DNA of 64,000 bases. Source: Scolanthus callimorphus. Taxonomy: Eukaryota; Cnidaria; Anthozoa; Actiniaria; Edwardsiidae. Location of the stretch: NCBI GenBank assembly GCA_033964015.1, contig CM066913.1, positions 32,191,577 to 32,255,576 of the forward strand, read 5' to 3'. Shown here piece after piece: positions 1 to 12,200 of the stretch. How positions within the stretch are numbered: the first letter of the stretch is position 1; each line of letters opens with the position of its first letter. The notes under the pieces were generated by a model that saw only the letters and a list, made by a program, of their open reading frames with translations, had not been told where the DNA came from and did not search any database. A program made the translations under genes and the position numbers.

Positions 1-216
1 CTTTATAATATCTTACCCCTTAAAGATACGTCGAGCATCAACCCCGGTCAACAGAAAGATCAGTCCCTCTTCCCTTTCTGTTGTGGTTTTATTGTTGTGA
101 TTTTTTACTTTTATTGTGTTCAAAATTCCATTCAAAAGCTAGTTTCGGTCCTGATTCTAAAACGATGTTTTCATCACAGCGCTTCATATTTCCTATTGCA
201 TTCCATGTCTTTGCAG
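1..216. other. Intron sequence upstream of first visible exon
   Basis: Nothing recognised apart from the polypyrimidine tract and acceptor TTTGCAG that end it at 216. Confidence 0.4.
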
Positions 217-3200
217 ATCCCTTCAAACCTCTCGGCCTGTACTCGGGTACAATCGAGTCCTTCTCCATCTCTGCGTCATCCCAAACCGAACGAAGAGCGA
301 GCCACGCTCGTTTACATCGCACTGGTAAGGTCTTCTTAAGCCTAGTTCCCATATAGTTTTATCTGTCGTATCAGTCAACCGTGAAACAAAAGAATGATTC
401 CAATTTCCATTGTTTCACGGTCGACTGATGCGACAGATAAGACTATATGGAACCCAGGCCTTACATAGACAGATGTTATTATTCACGAAATAGGGGCTTC
501 TTTACACAAGTTGCTTGGCGGCGGGGGTGATCAAATTGCGGGCCATTGGATTTGTGGGAAGGGTGTGGAATGGGTACGGGAGGACTCTGTACAAAATCTC
601 AAATAAAAAAAAAATAAATAATGTGCAAGAAAAAAAGTTGCTTGGCAACTTCACAGCAACTTTTCTGATAAGTTCGAGCAACTTATGTCCGGGACCTCTT
701 CGGATAGTCTTCGGCTAACCCGAAATCCCCCAAGTTCGGGTGCGATCGGTTCGACTTCGTGACTCGTTCGGTACATCTTCGGGGCACATTCGGACACGCT
801 TGGATAAATTTGGTGTGATGGACGCTCATCGATGGGCTCCTGTATTGGACTTTAAAGGAATTATTTTGCGGTGCAATGGTTATAGCCTGTTTTTAAGATG
901 GACGAAGTATTTTGTTGATTTTATTTTTCACTTCATGAGCCCATTTTGAAATACTCGTTTCTCGTAACAGGTCTTTCATCACAAACCTTCGGCTGGGTCC
1001 CACTGGCAGGTGACCACTCCCCTTGGATCCAAGTGGACCTGCTAAAGCTAACAGCCGTGTCCGCGATTGCTACCCAAGGTGTTGACAAAAGTGACAAGAT
1101 GGTCATGAGTTACACCCTGAGTTCACTGGATGTAAAAGACGGGGGACGTGGCAACCATACAAAAAAGGAGTTAGCGTCTGGGTAGGTATGGGAAGCGGTC
1201 AAAACATGTATACTCGAACGGAAGCCGATTTTATCACGAGAGGTGGTAGTGCCCACTTTCGCCGTGCTCAAGTAGTGTTATTGCATGAATGTGTTCTCTC
1301 GCGCAATATGATGCTTACGATGGCAAACATGGCGATGGCGATGGTGTTGACGGTGACGATGGCGATTGTGAATGACAATGGTGTTGACGGTGGCGAATCA
1401 CAATGGTGATAGCGCGCGATGGTGCTGGCGGCAGCGATGGGGATTAGGGACCGGTAATTATTTATCGCCTGGGAGGGGGGGGGGGGCAGAGAATTTTGGG
1501 GAATCACTTCATTTTGGGGAGAACGAAAGGGGGGATCTCTCAAAACCTGAAGCCTCACTTCACTCAATACATAAGGCCAAGTAAAAAAATACCATGTTTA
1601 TCGTCCGGAGCTTTCCAAAAAAGTGTCCATGCGGCCCTTTTTATTTTTTATTTCTTTTTGCTCCTTGTTTATGCCTTGTTTTATTGGTTTATGCCATATT
1701 TTGTATACAAAATGACTACAACTGTTTCACAAACTATTCTTAAGGGCAATCTATGTTCATATAAAGCATTTTCATGTTCATTAAAGCCACATTTCAAAGC
1801 AGTTTCTAACCGCTTGTGACGTTTGACTTAGTTTTGGAGACAATTTGTGAAAATAAAAAATAAAATAAAAAACGATGAAGGCGGGGACGATAAACATGTA
1901 ACTTTTTTTACTTGGCCTAATAAAAATTGGCAACTCGCGCAACGAAGACACTACCTTCGCACCGTTCACAAGAACAAGTGTATCTTGGCGAGGAAAAACA
2001 CACTATACCAAAAATGCCCTGCAGTGATAGGCCTGGCGGGCAGGCACTATGTTCGAAAGAAGAGTAAGCGTGAGTTCGACGTTACAGGCATAGAAATTCG
2101 TCTTGGGCCGCGCTTCACGCAAATGAATTTCGTCATTTCGGCGCGCAATTGCGCGCATGAATGATAAAACCTACAGGATTTGTTTACTATACACAATAAA
2201 AAACGGAATGTTCATCTACACTTTTTCTGAGGCTTGTTGAAATGCGTTTATCAAAATTCAGGCGCAACGAAAGAAAATGAGATCCCCTCTATCTGTAAAT
2301 TGTCTTCTACTAGGTGAAATATGGGTGGGGGGGGGGGGGGGTCACGAAAACGTTTAACTGCTCTGAGGGGGGATCACGTTAATCATTGTACTTATAGAGG
2401 GAGGATATCACTGCATTTTGACCTTGTTTCACCTAAAATCTTCTTTCGCCCCCCCCCCCCCCCCCGGGCGATAAATAATGACGGTCCTTTAGCGAATGGC
2501 GATCGCCCTTGACGTTATGGCGATGGTGCAGTAAATGGCAATAACGATGCACTCATTGATGACGCCATTCATATATGCTCCAACCAAAATTCGTTAGGTC
2601 CTCGAGCTTCCGAGCACCTGGGCCCCTAATTGGTTTCATCAAAAATTGCTCGAAGCTCGCAGCGCGGACAGGAGTCCATGAGTCATATAGGGTCCATTAT
2701 GCAGCGTTTTTACTGCGACCGATCTATTTTTAGAACGTTTCATGGAACAATTATAATTTACATGTGAATGCCTCCCATTTGTTCTAATTTTATCTTAATG
2801 TAATCTGTATATGCTCCAGCGTAACCAGGAAACAAAGAATTGGCCTAGCAAATCTATTCTAAAAATAGATTGGTCAGGAAAAACGCGAGCCAGTTGGAGG
2901 CTCCTGCTTATTGGAGCTCCTGTCGCGGAGTATTATTCGGTGCTTGATGCTTGATGCTCGATCGCGCAGAGAAACGGGGTGCTCGCACGCTACGCTAGCA
3001 AGAGCTCGCCAAGGATCTTCCTGTCACAATAAGATGAAAAACAACTTTTCTATGTTCTAATGGGCAGACATTTTATGGTAATTACGACCAAGATACGGTT
3101 ATTCCCCACATCTTGGAGCCGGTACTGTTTACCCGATATGTTCGACTCCACCCAGCCACCAAACCGACTGGTTCAGCATTCGGACTGAGAATGGAACTCT

Positions 3201-3218
3201 ACACCTTCAGACCCGCAA
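217..3218 (+). CDS. F5/8 type C (discoidin) domain 1, three exons, frameshifted
   Basis: Exon 217-324 (acceptor TTTGCAG, donor GTAAGG) encodes the domain start, PLGLYSGTIESFSISASS. Exon 971-1181 continues with GWVPLAGDHSPWIQVDLL and MVMSYTLSS. Exon 3068-3218 ends it with FTRYVRLHPAT and GLRMELYTF. These match the discoidin pattern LG...I..S, a.W.P...W.QVDL, and aRyvRl.P...LR.EL.G. Exon 2 is 211 nt where 210 is required: after the G5 run at 1141-1145 the frame changes, and the expected TWQPYKKGVSVW is read only if one G is ignored. This is either a real inactivating frameshift or a homopolymer sequencing error. The domain lies upstream of a second discoidin domain in the same gene. Confidence 0.75.
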
Positions 3219-6200
3219 GTACGTCTATTATATAGCTCGTGTTTATTCGATCAAAACGCGCGCTCTGATTGGTTCTATTATGGTCGCGTGGTAAAGTACA
3301 AACTCAAGTGTAGACCGCGTGGGCGACATCGCTAGGGCGGGAAATTTCGGCGGGAAAGTTGTTTTATTTTGTTGCGTTCAAAAAGATAAAGCCACCACCA
3401 AAGAAGCGTTCCCCTCCCCCCTTGGTAAAGCTGTCCTTCTCCGCCCCGTCCATTTCCGCTCTGATGGTCACCATCGAAGAGTGTTTGGTAACAACTTTGA
3501 TTGGCCGGTATCAATTCTATACTCACAGCACAGCCGAGATTTGTAGTCTAAATATCCAGTTTGATAAAAGTTTGTATGGGAATTCTGAGCTTCCTTCATT
3601 TTTCTCGAAAGCATGACTGGGCCCTTCTAGCTCTATATAGTGTGCAAACGCAACAAAACTTCCTAGTTCTTTTTCTATTTTTTTTTTTCGGTGAATAATT
3701 AAACATTAAAGAGAATGATACATGGGCATGCGGGGATATAGGACTTATCTTCGAGTGCACACTTGGAAACTAGAAGATAAATTCCATATTTGGATTTAAA
3801 AGTGTCCACGTATAATTATGTTTATTATATAAACCGTAACAATGTATTTTTTCAAAACAACGGGATTATATTGGGGAAAATGTCCCACATGCAAAGTCTT
3901 ATCTTTAATAATAATAATAATAAATAATACTATATGGACTTCTATAGCGCATATACATTTATATTCTAAGCGCTTTACAATATAACAGTTTACGTGTGCT
4001 GAGATATGAAATTTCTCAGTGGTGGAAATCCTTGTAAAACAGCATAGCATAATAAACTTAATTCTATCACCCGGTTCGTAATTCACAGGATCACCCAGAG
4101 ACCTTGGAATTGCAAATGGCGAAGTCCCGGATGCCTATATCACTTCCCAATCTGTAATATCAGCAGCATCGAACCCACCACACGGACGTCTAAACCAGCC
4201 GTCTTCCGTAGCAGCCTGGTGTTCTGCTACCGCGGTAACGGAGCTCCTCAACGTCTACCTTCAGTTTGACTTACGTCACACAATGGCTGTCACGGCAGTT
4301 GTCGCGCAATCGAGAGGGGATGAAAATATGTGGATTAAGAAGTATGTTGTGGCGCATTCCATTTCCGGTGGAAACGAATGGAGGTTCTACAAAAACAAGG
4401 AAATTCCTTCTCAAAATATGGTGAGGCAGTTTTCATATAAACGATATATTCTTGAGCCTTTTAAAAACCAATAGTCCGTGTTTCCGTATACGTGGTGGCG
4501 AATAGTCAACGAGACGAAGTCAAGGTGACTATTCGCCGATAATCACTGAGCCTGGGGCAACTTATTCTTTTAGTATGATTAAACAAGTGATTCATAAGAT
4601 TTTAAGACATAAAACATTCTCGAACCCAGAGCTCCCTGCTCCCCGGCTCGTAACCTCGCGGGGGAGGGTCTGGTGACAGCCCCTGACGCATGCGCTAGAT
4701 TTAATATAGAGCCGCTGAGAGAAAGACCTTTCAGCGCATGCTCCAATGCTCAAAATCAGCCAATCAGCGACGACCCTCAAATGGATGTCCCCAGAACCTC
4801 CCCTGCGAGCAGACGAGCCGGGGAGTTCTGGGTACGAGAATGGACATAAATAGCCATAGCAAAACTCGCGCGCCGATGCGATCCCAATCCTTTTAATGTT
4901 ATAATCACCAGTAGCTGATTATAGCAACAGAAAACAAACCTGTCTTTTAAACACTTTAGTGATTATACTAGAAAATATATCATGTAGTCATACTCGCCGC
5001 CCAATTCTTTTGACCCAATATGTGTTAAATGACGTCATCAGTATGGAATGCTTGGCTTGAGCACACAGACGCCTCTTACGAGATACTCTATTTCGGTGTC
5101 GCGGCATTCGTGGGCTATACGAGTGTATATTTTTTACCATAATATTATGGTCTACTGCTTTAGCAATTTTTCAACACTATCATTTTGTTCTTAGGAATTT
5201 ACTGGAAACAGCGAAAGATTTGGTCTAGTAGAAGGAACTTTTGACAAGCCAATCGCTGCACGGTTTATCAGAATCTATCCAAAAGATTGGCATGAACGTT
5301 CCGCTAATCCGCTTCCCTGTATGCGAGCTGGACTTACCGGTTATAGACAAAGTAAGACAAGCATATTTTAGGGTGACAGGCTTACACATATCAAGCTGAA
5401 TTTCCCCAAGGCACACGCATAGGAAGTATTCGGAATTCACATGGATAACCATGGGAAATCCGAACACTTCCCATTCTTCTACCGTGGGAAATGCAGCTTT
5501 TCCCATAGATGGGTTTCTGCTGAAAGTCCCTGTGATCGTTTCCGAGACTTTCAGCAACGTGTTCGATTTTGAGCATTCTCTGAGAATTTACAGAAATTTG
5601 ATTTATACTGTTTACTACTTGACAGCATCGAGGCCTAAGTCTTTTTATGAATGAATTCCTGCAGTGCTGAGATACTAATATTATGCCTCTTTGTACTATA
5701 AACCCGCCACGTGTTCAATGAGTGATAGCGACTACTTGCTGATATGGAAACCATTCAGCAGCAACTTGCAGTGTTTCTCGTTTATGATTGGCTACAGCTA
5801 GGTACATTTAGTATTACTGTCACGCTGCCTCGTATCCAGTCGTCTCTACTTATAGCTGCGCGGCTATCGATGAGAAAGGCGCTATCGATGAGCGAGCAAT
5901 GTATCACGAGAAAAATTATGTTCCGCTCGCCTTCCCATGATACCTTCAGCAGTTGCTCGAACGCGCCTCGGTCATGCCACGGTCGTGCCTCGATCGCGCC
6001 TCGGTACGCGGCAGACTGTCACGTGAAACTCGCTCTAACAGTGGCAATGGATCTGTTTTTCAGTTGTGAAATGCTCCTTGGGCTGGGTGTCATTTCGAAG
6101 TCACTGTTACATGTTTCAGGGGAACGACCTGAAGAAGTCGTATAATGGCGCAAAAGAACAATGTAAAAAGGAGGATGCGCTACTTACTGATCTGGAAGAT

Positions 6201-9200
6201 GACCAGGAAAGAAAGTTTCTTAAGAAACATCTGGATCACAGGACACAGAACTGGTAAACGACAAAAATCAAAACTCTGAGCAAACATCATCATAATTATC
6301 ACCATAATCAATCATCACTAAGCATAACGCCAGCAGTCAAAGCACACTCTATTCTTGGTGTTCACATGATCTCATCAAAATCCTAACTTTCAGACCAATT
6401 ACAGATCCCTAATGGGAGGCTTCTCAACAAATATATTCGGTTTCCTGTTTTTATCTCCTCAGATATCGGTGCTGCCATTTCTGCCTCGCAACGCGCTAAT
6501 CAAAATCAGCCAATTTTTTGGAAATAAATCACACTTTTGGATAATGTTAGCTCATATTATGGGTCACGATACATTTGCTAATTAGGCCGCCATGTTTGAG
6601 CAATCTCGTCCTCAGCATATCAAGAAAGTGATGTCGTTTTATTAATGGCAAATCCGCGCGGGCTGCCTGTGGTGTTAAAATCGCGTATCAGGCCCCTCGG
6701 CGGGGGGTAAAAACAAAATGGCGACCAAGAGAAGGATGTTTCTCGAGTATCTGCAAGTTTTGGTCAATTTTCCTACTTTTTTCGCTAAGATATGAGGCCA
6801 AAGTACTTACAGACCTTCCAAATAAGGTAAGGGGGATTTCCTAATAAGGAAGTTTTGCAACGTCGGCAAAACGACAGTTTTTGGCGAAAGTCTTCTCGGT
6901 CGTTTTTCAAAATGGCGGTTAGCTCGGGAGAAGACCCTAGAGGGAGGCTGAGTCACATGACTGTTTCGAAACAAAGGCCAAAAAAATCATCAAAATCCTA
7001 ACTTTCAGACCAATTACAGATCCCTAATGGGAGGCTTCTCAACAAATATATTCGGTTTCCTGTTTTTATCTCCTCAGATATCGGTGCTGCCATTTCTGCC
7101 TCGCAACGCGCTAATCAGCCAATTTTTTGGAAATAAATCACACTTTTGGATAATGTTAGCTCATATTATGGGGTCACGATACATTTGCTAATTAGGCCGC
7201 CATGTTTGAGCAATCTCGTCCTCAGCATATCAAGAAAGTGATGTCGTTTTATTAATGGCAAATCCGCGCGGGCTGCCTGTGGTGTTAAAATCGCGTATCA
7301 GGCCCCTCGGCGGGGGGTAAAAACAAAATGGCGACCAAGAGAACGAAGTTTCTCGAGTATCTGCAAGTTTTGGCACATTTTCCTACTTTTTTCGCTAAGA
7401 TATGAGGCCAAAGTACTTACAGACCTTCCAAATAAGGTAAGGGGGATTTCCTAATAAGGAAGTTTTGCAACGTCGGCAAAACGACAGTTTTTGGCGAAAG
7501 TCTTCTCGGTCGTTTTTCAAAATGGCGGTTAGCTCGGGAGAAGACCCTAGAGGGAGGCTGAGTCACATGACTGTTTCGAAACAAAGGCCAACCTCGTTCC
7601 CATGTTTTCAATTGTGGTCATGTGACTCAGCCTCCCCCAGGGTCTTGTGCTCGACCAACCGCCATCTTGAAAAGTACCCACAAGACCCTGGGGACGAGGT
7701 TGGCTCCGGAGAAGACCTGGGGGAGGCTGAGTCACATGACAGTTTCGAAACAAAAGATGGCAGCGCCATACATTTTACTGTAAACAGTTTACGCATTTCT
7801 TCGCTAATATCTTGCTTGTAATGTGAGATACAATTAGTCTAAAGTTGATAAAATTATTGAGGATCTAGTTCTCTTTCAGAATATTGGTGGCTTTTTGTTC
7901 GAAATGAACACCAAGACCACGTTCACATGGGACCGACACAAAACCTGACCGGTGCGATCCTGGCGGTTCCGGTGCAATTCTGGCGGTACCGGTGCAATTC
8001 TAGCACATTTTACACAGCCACGGCCTAGCCGTGCAAAAATTGATCCGGCACCGCAGGTCCCGTGTGAACGCGCGACGGTACCGTACCAGAATTGTACCGG
8101 TCCGGTTTTGAGCCGATCTCGTGTGAACGGGGTCTGACACTCATTTTACCGTTGCAGGTACTTTATTGGGTTGACACATCACCCGGCTCCTGCCGGTTCA
8201 TCCATAGCAGAGTCAGAATGGAAATTTGAGGACGGAAGAATCGTCCCAGAAGCAGAAAGGCTTGAGATGAGATTTGAATTAGCGACCCCAGAACTACGCC
8301 ATCCAATGACATGCACAACTCTGGCCAAAGGCCTCATCCGAACGATTGACTGCTCTCAAGAAGGAGGATTCATATGCAAGAGGAAGGCGAGTGGAGGTAA
8401 CTATGGCCCAGAAGAAACAGACCATATAATCCGGGCGGGCGCGCTCCTTGACTCTTTTGGGGGCTGAAATTGGCGCCGCTGAAATGGCGCCAAACGAACT
8501 TATGAGCCCCTCCCATGGAGGGGTACATGTTCCCATGTTCGCTTGTAATTTTTCCCTTTGTTCCCTTGTTCCCCATAATTCAAAACGACTTCTTCCGTAA
8601 AATTGTTCCCTAAAATTCCCCAAATGTAACAAACGTTCCCTTGTTCCCTGAAACCAATTTGTCAGTATCCCTTGTTCCCTGGAAATAAATGTGCTTGTTC
8701 CCTTGTTCCCTAAAACCGCTAGAGGCTCACTTATCAAGGTCTAAATTTGGAAGTGCAAACAATCATCCCTCAAAGTAAACTTCAGTACAAATTACTAAGA
8801 TTGTTGCCAAAAATATGTCTTGCTTTTGGTTTTTCGTTCATGGTAAATTCCCGCTTAAAAACGACACCAGACCTGGCCAGACAGAAGCGTTACACAGTGG
8901 TCACACAATCTAGACAACACACGGACGAATGTAGGCGGAGTCGCAGACGTTTGCGGGTGTGGCAGTGGGCCAGGCGTGAATTTTCAAGGCAGTGCAACAG
9001 TTCAGTGAGATCCGTAGTAACATGTGGGATGGACGCTCTTATGTTAATATGGGCTCCTGCAAAGTCTAAATCCTATTTTTTCTCTTATAACTGGATTTTA
9101 TGGTACCACAAGACCCTTCGCTAACATCTCCCATCCGTTTTTATACCGACAGGAGTCCCCGGCTCTCCCGTTATCCTCCCAGGCGTCTCAGACGTGTCCG

Positions 9201-12200
9201 CTTTAGAGGGTCAGTCTGTGACCATTGATTGCCAGGCAATAGGTGACGCGTCGATAGGTATTGTGTGGGCTCGTGGTCGCCGCATTCTACAAAATAGCAC
9301 CGTGAAAAGCACTCTGACGCTTCACAAAGCCAAGCTTTCAGACAGTGGCCTTTATTCCTGTCAAGCTTCTAACGAATTGGGGAGTGACTTTAAGAGCGTC
9401 TATATTCAAGTGAAAGGTATGCGTGTTACACTAACTGAGTTTTTGTTGGCTGATCAACATAAAAGACGCCAGTTAACCGTATTTTTATCATACAAGCCCT
9501 GTTTCATCAAAATATTTAATCAATCCTTTGAAAAAAATGATATTTATCAATTGGGTATTTCTGTTTTCCACAACAAGGTAGTCCATTCTATAAGCTTTCC
9601 AACGATATATAGGTTTGCTCCAAAAGCGAGCGGTCCGTGCGCCAATACAAATTCTGAATTTCGAGCCCACTCAGCACCCCTTTTTGCAAGACTGCCAAAA
9701 TCCTAGACATATTCAAAATTAATTCATTTCATGTTGCTAAGTTTATGTTCTCTTACTATCATGATCTACTACCAGCCCCCTTTCACAATTTATTTTTAAC
9801 TGGTAGCGATATTCATAATTATAACACACGATCTGCCCTTCAATTCCGTAGCCACCCCTGTAGAACAAATATCAAGATGTTTACTATTTTATATCACGGT
9901 CCTAAAATTTGGAATTCTCTCCCTCTTTTTGTAACATCGTCTAATAACCTTCCCTCATTCAAATTAAATCTCTCAACTTTTCTGGCAATGTAGCAATCTA
10001 TATATTAATACCGTAAGGAAAAATCGTGTCGACACTCGCTCCGCTTAGCCCTGAAGCTGTTCCGCCAAAAGAAGTTCGCAAACCCGAAGGGAAGGTGGAA
10101 ATCTGGACCATGGGCGTATTTTTGTTGGAAAGATTCACCTCGGGCTAAGTTCTAATTCAAGCGATTTCTTAAGCGAGGGACAAAGCCGCCATCGCCGCCA
10201 TGTTGAATTCTCCCACAGAAACTAAAAAAGAACTCGGTTCGCGCAAACGAAAGCACCATTGACATTGAAACCTGAATGGTTCTCTTACAGATTACATACA
10301 GGAATGTGCAGGGATAATTCTAACTTGAAAGATTTGAGCTGAGAAAAAATTTCATTCAAGTTTCAACAAACGTACACACTACCTTGCTTCCCTCCGAGCA
10401 CGCGCTAAGTCATGCTACGTCGAAATGACACATTTACAAAACAGTCCGCCGAAAGTCATGAATAATATTCTCTCTAAGTATAAATCCTGACGGCTCTATC
10501 GCAAAACGAAGGACACAATCCCGAAGAGAAGGAGGAAATCCCTTCCAGTGGGCATGTTTTTGATGGAAAAGATTCACTTTGGGCTAAGTTCTAATTCAAT
10601 CTATTTTTTAAGCGAGGGATAAAGCCGAAAAAATATAAATAATATAACCTAAAAAAACTTATTAGTCCTTAGTCTTAGACCATTTTTACTTGACCTGTTT
10701 CTTCTCTCCCCTCACTGAGATATGATAAACATACAAACAATTCCGAAGTCAAATTGCGCTCTTCGATTTTCACGGGTTCTTTGACCGATTTGAGAGACGG
10801 ACACACGCGTGATTTTGTCGCACCAATGAGGGAGACCAGTGCAAAAAAAATCCTTTTGGGCTCACTTCATTTACTTCGGCATGGTGGGACGGGGTACTCA
10901 TGCTGATGGGAGGTTATTAGTAATGTAAATCCAGCAGTTTATGGAAGGGGGAAATCATGGACCCCTCCCCACATCCATATGGCCATTGTGATTTTTTTTT
11001 TCGTTTTTTTTAACAGAGAACACTTTAAGTAAAATAAATTTCCCCTTACACTCCGTGAATTTTTCACGGGCATCAGTAGTCTATATATTAATACCGTAAG
11101 GAAAATCGATCGTGTCGACACTCGCTCCGCTTAGCCCTGAAGCTGTGCCGCCAAAAGAAGTTCGCAAACCCGAAGGGAAGGTGGAAATCTGGACCATGGG
11201 CGTGTTTTTGTTGGAAAAGATTCACCTCGGGCTAAGTTCTAATTCAAGCGATTTCTTAAGCGAGGGACAAAGCCGCCATCGCCGCCATGTTGAAAATCTC
11301 CCACAGAAACTAAAAAAGAACTCGGTTCGCGCAGCCGAAAGCACCAAAGACGTTGAAACCTAAATGGTTCTCTTACAGATTACATACAGGAATGTGCAGG
11401 GATAATTCTAACTTGAAATATTTGAGCTGAGAAAAATTTTCATTCAAGTTTCAACAAACGTACACACTACCTTTCTTCCCTCCGAGCACGCGCTAAGTCA
11501 TGCTATAAGTCGAAATGACACATTTACAAAACAAAGTCCGTGAAAGTCATGAATTATATTCTTTAAAGGCCCATCACCAACCAACAGCCTTTGCGGACTC
11601 TTAGCCAATCAGAGCGCCCGAAAAACAATGGATCAATCTGAAAACAAAAGAAAACGGGGCGCAGAGGCTCCCGGTTGGTGATGGGCCTTTAAGTATAAAA
11701 CCTGACGGCTCTATCGCAAAACGAAAGACGCAATCCCGAAGAGAAGGAGGAAATCCTCCAGTGGGCATGTTTTTGTTGGAAAAGATTCACTTTGAGCTAA
11801 GTTCTAATTCAAGCTATTTTTAAGCGAGGGATAAAGCCGAAAAAATATAAATAAGATAAACTAAAAAATTCTAATTCCTTAGAACATTTTTACTTGAACA
11901 TTTTCTCCTCTCCCCTCCATGAGATATGATAAACATACAAACAATTCCGAAGTCAAATTGCGCTTTCGATTTTCACGGGTTCTTTGACCGATTTGAGAGA
12001 CGGACACACGCGTGATTTTGTCGCACCAATCAGGGAGACCAGTGCAAAAAAAAAGTTCCTTTTGGGCTCACTTCATTTATTTCGGCATCGTGGGACGAGG
12101 TACTCATGCTGATGGGAGGTTATTAGTAATGTAAATCCAGCAGTTTATGGAAGGGGGAAATCATGAACCCCTCCCCACATCCATATGGCCATTGTGATTT

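Noticed and set aside
89..352. Minus-strand frame opposite the first discoidin exon
   Set aside because: The plus strand carries a clear domain exon with splice sites; the minus frame is its shadow.
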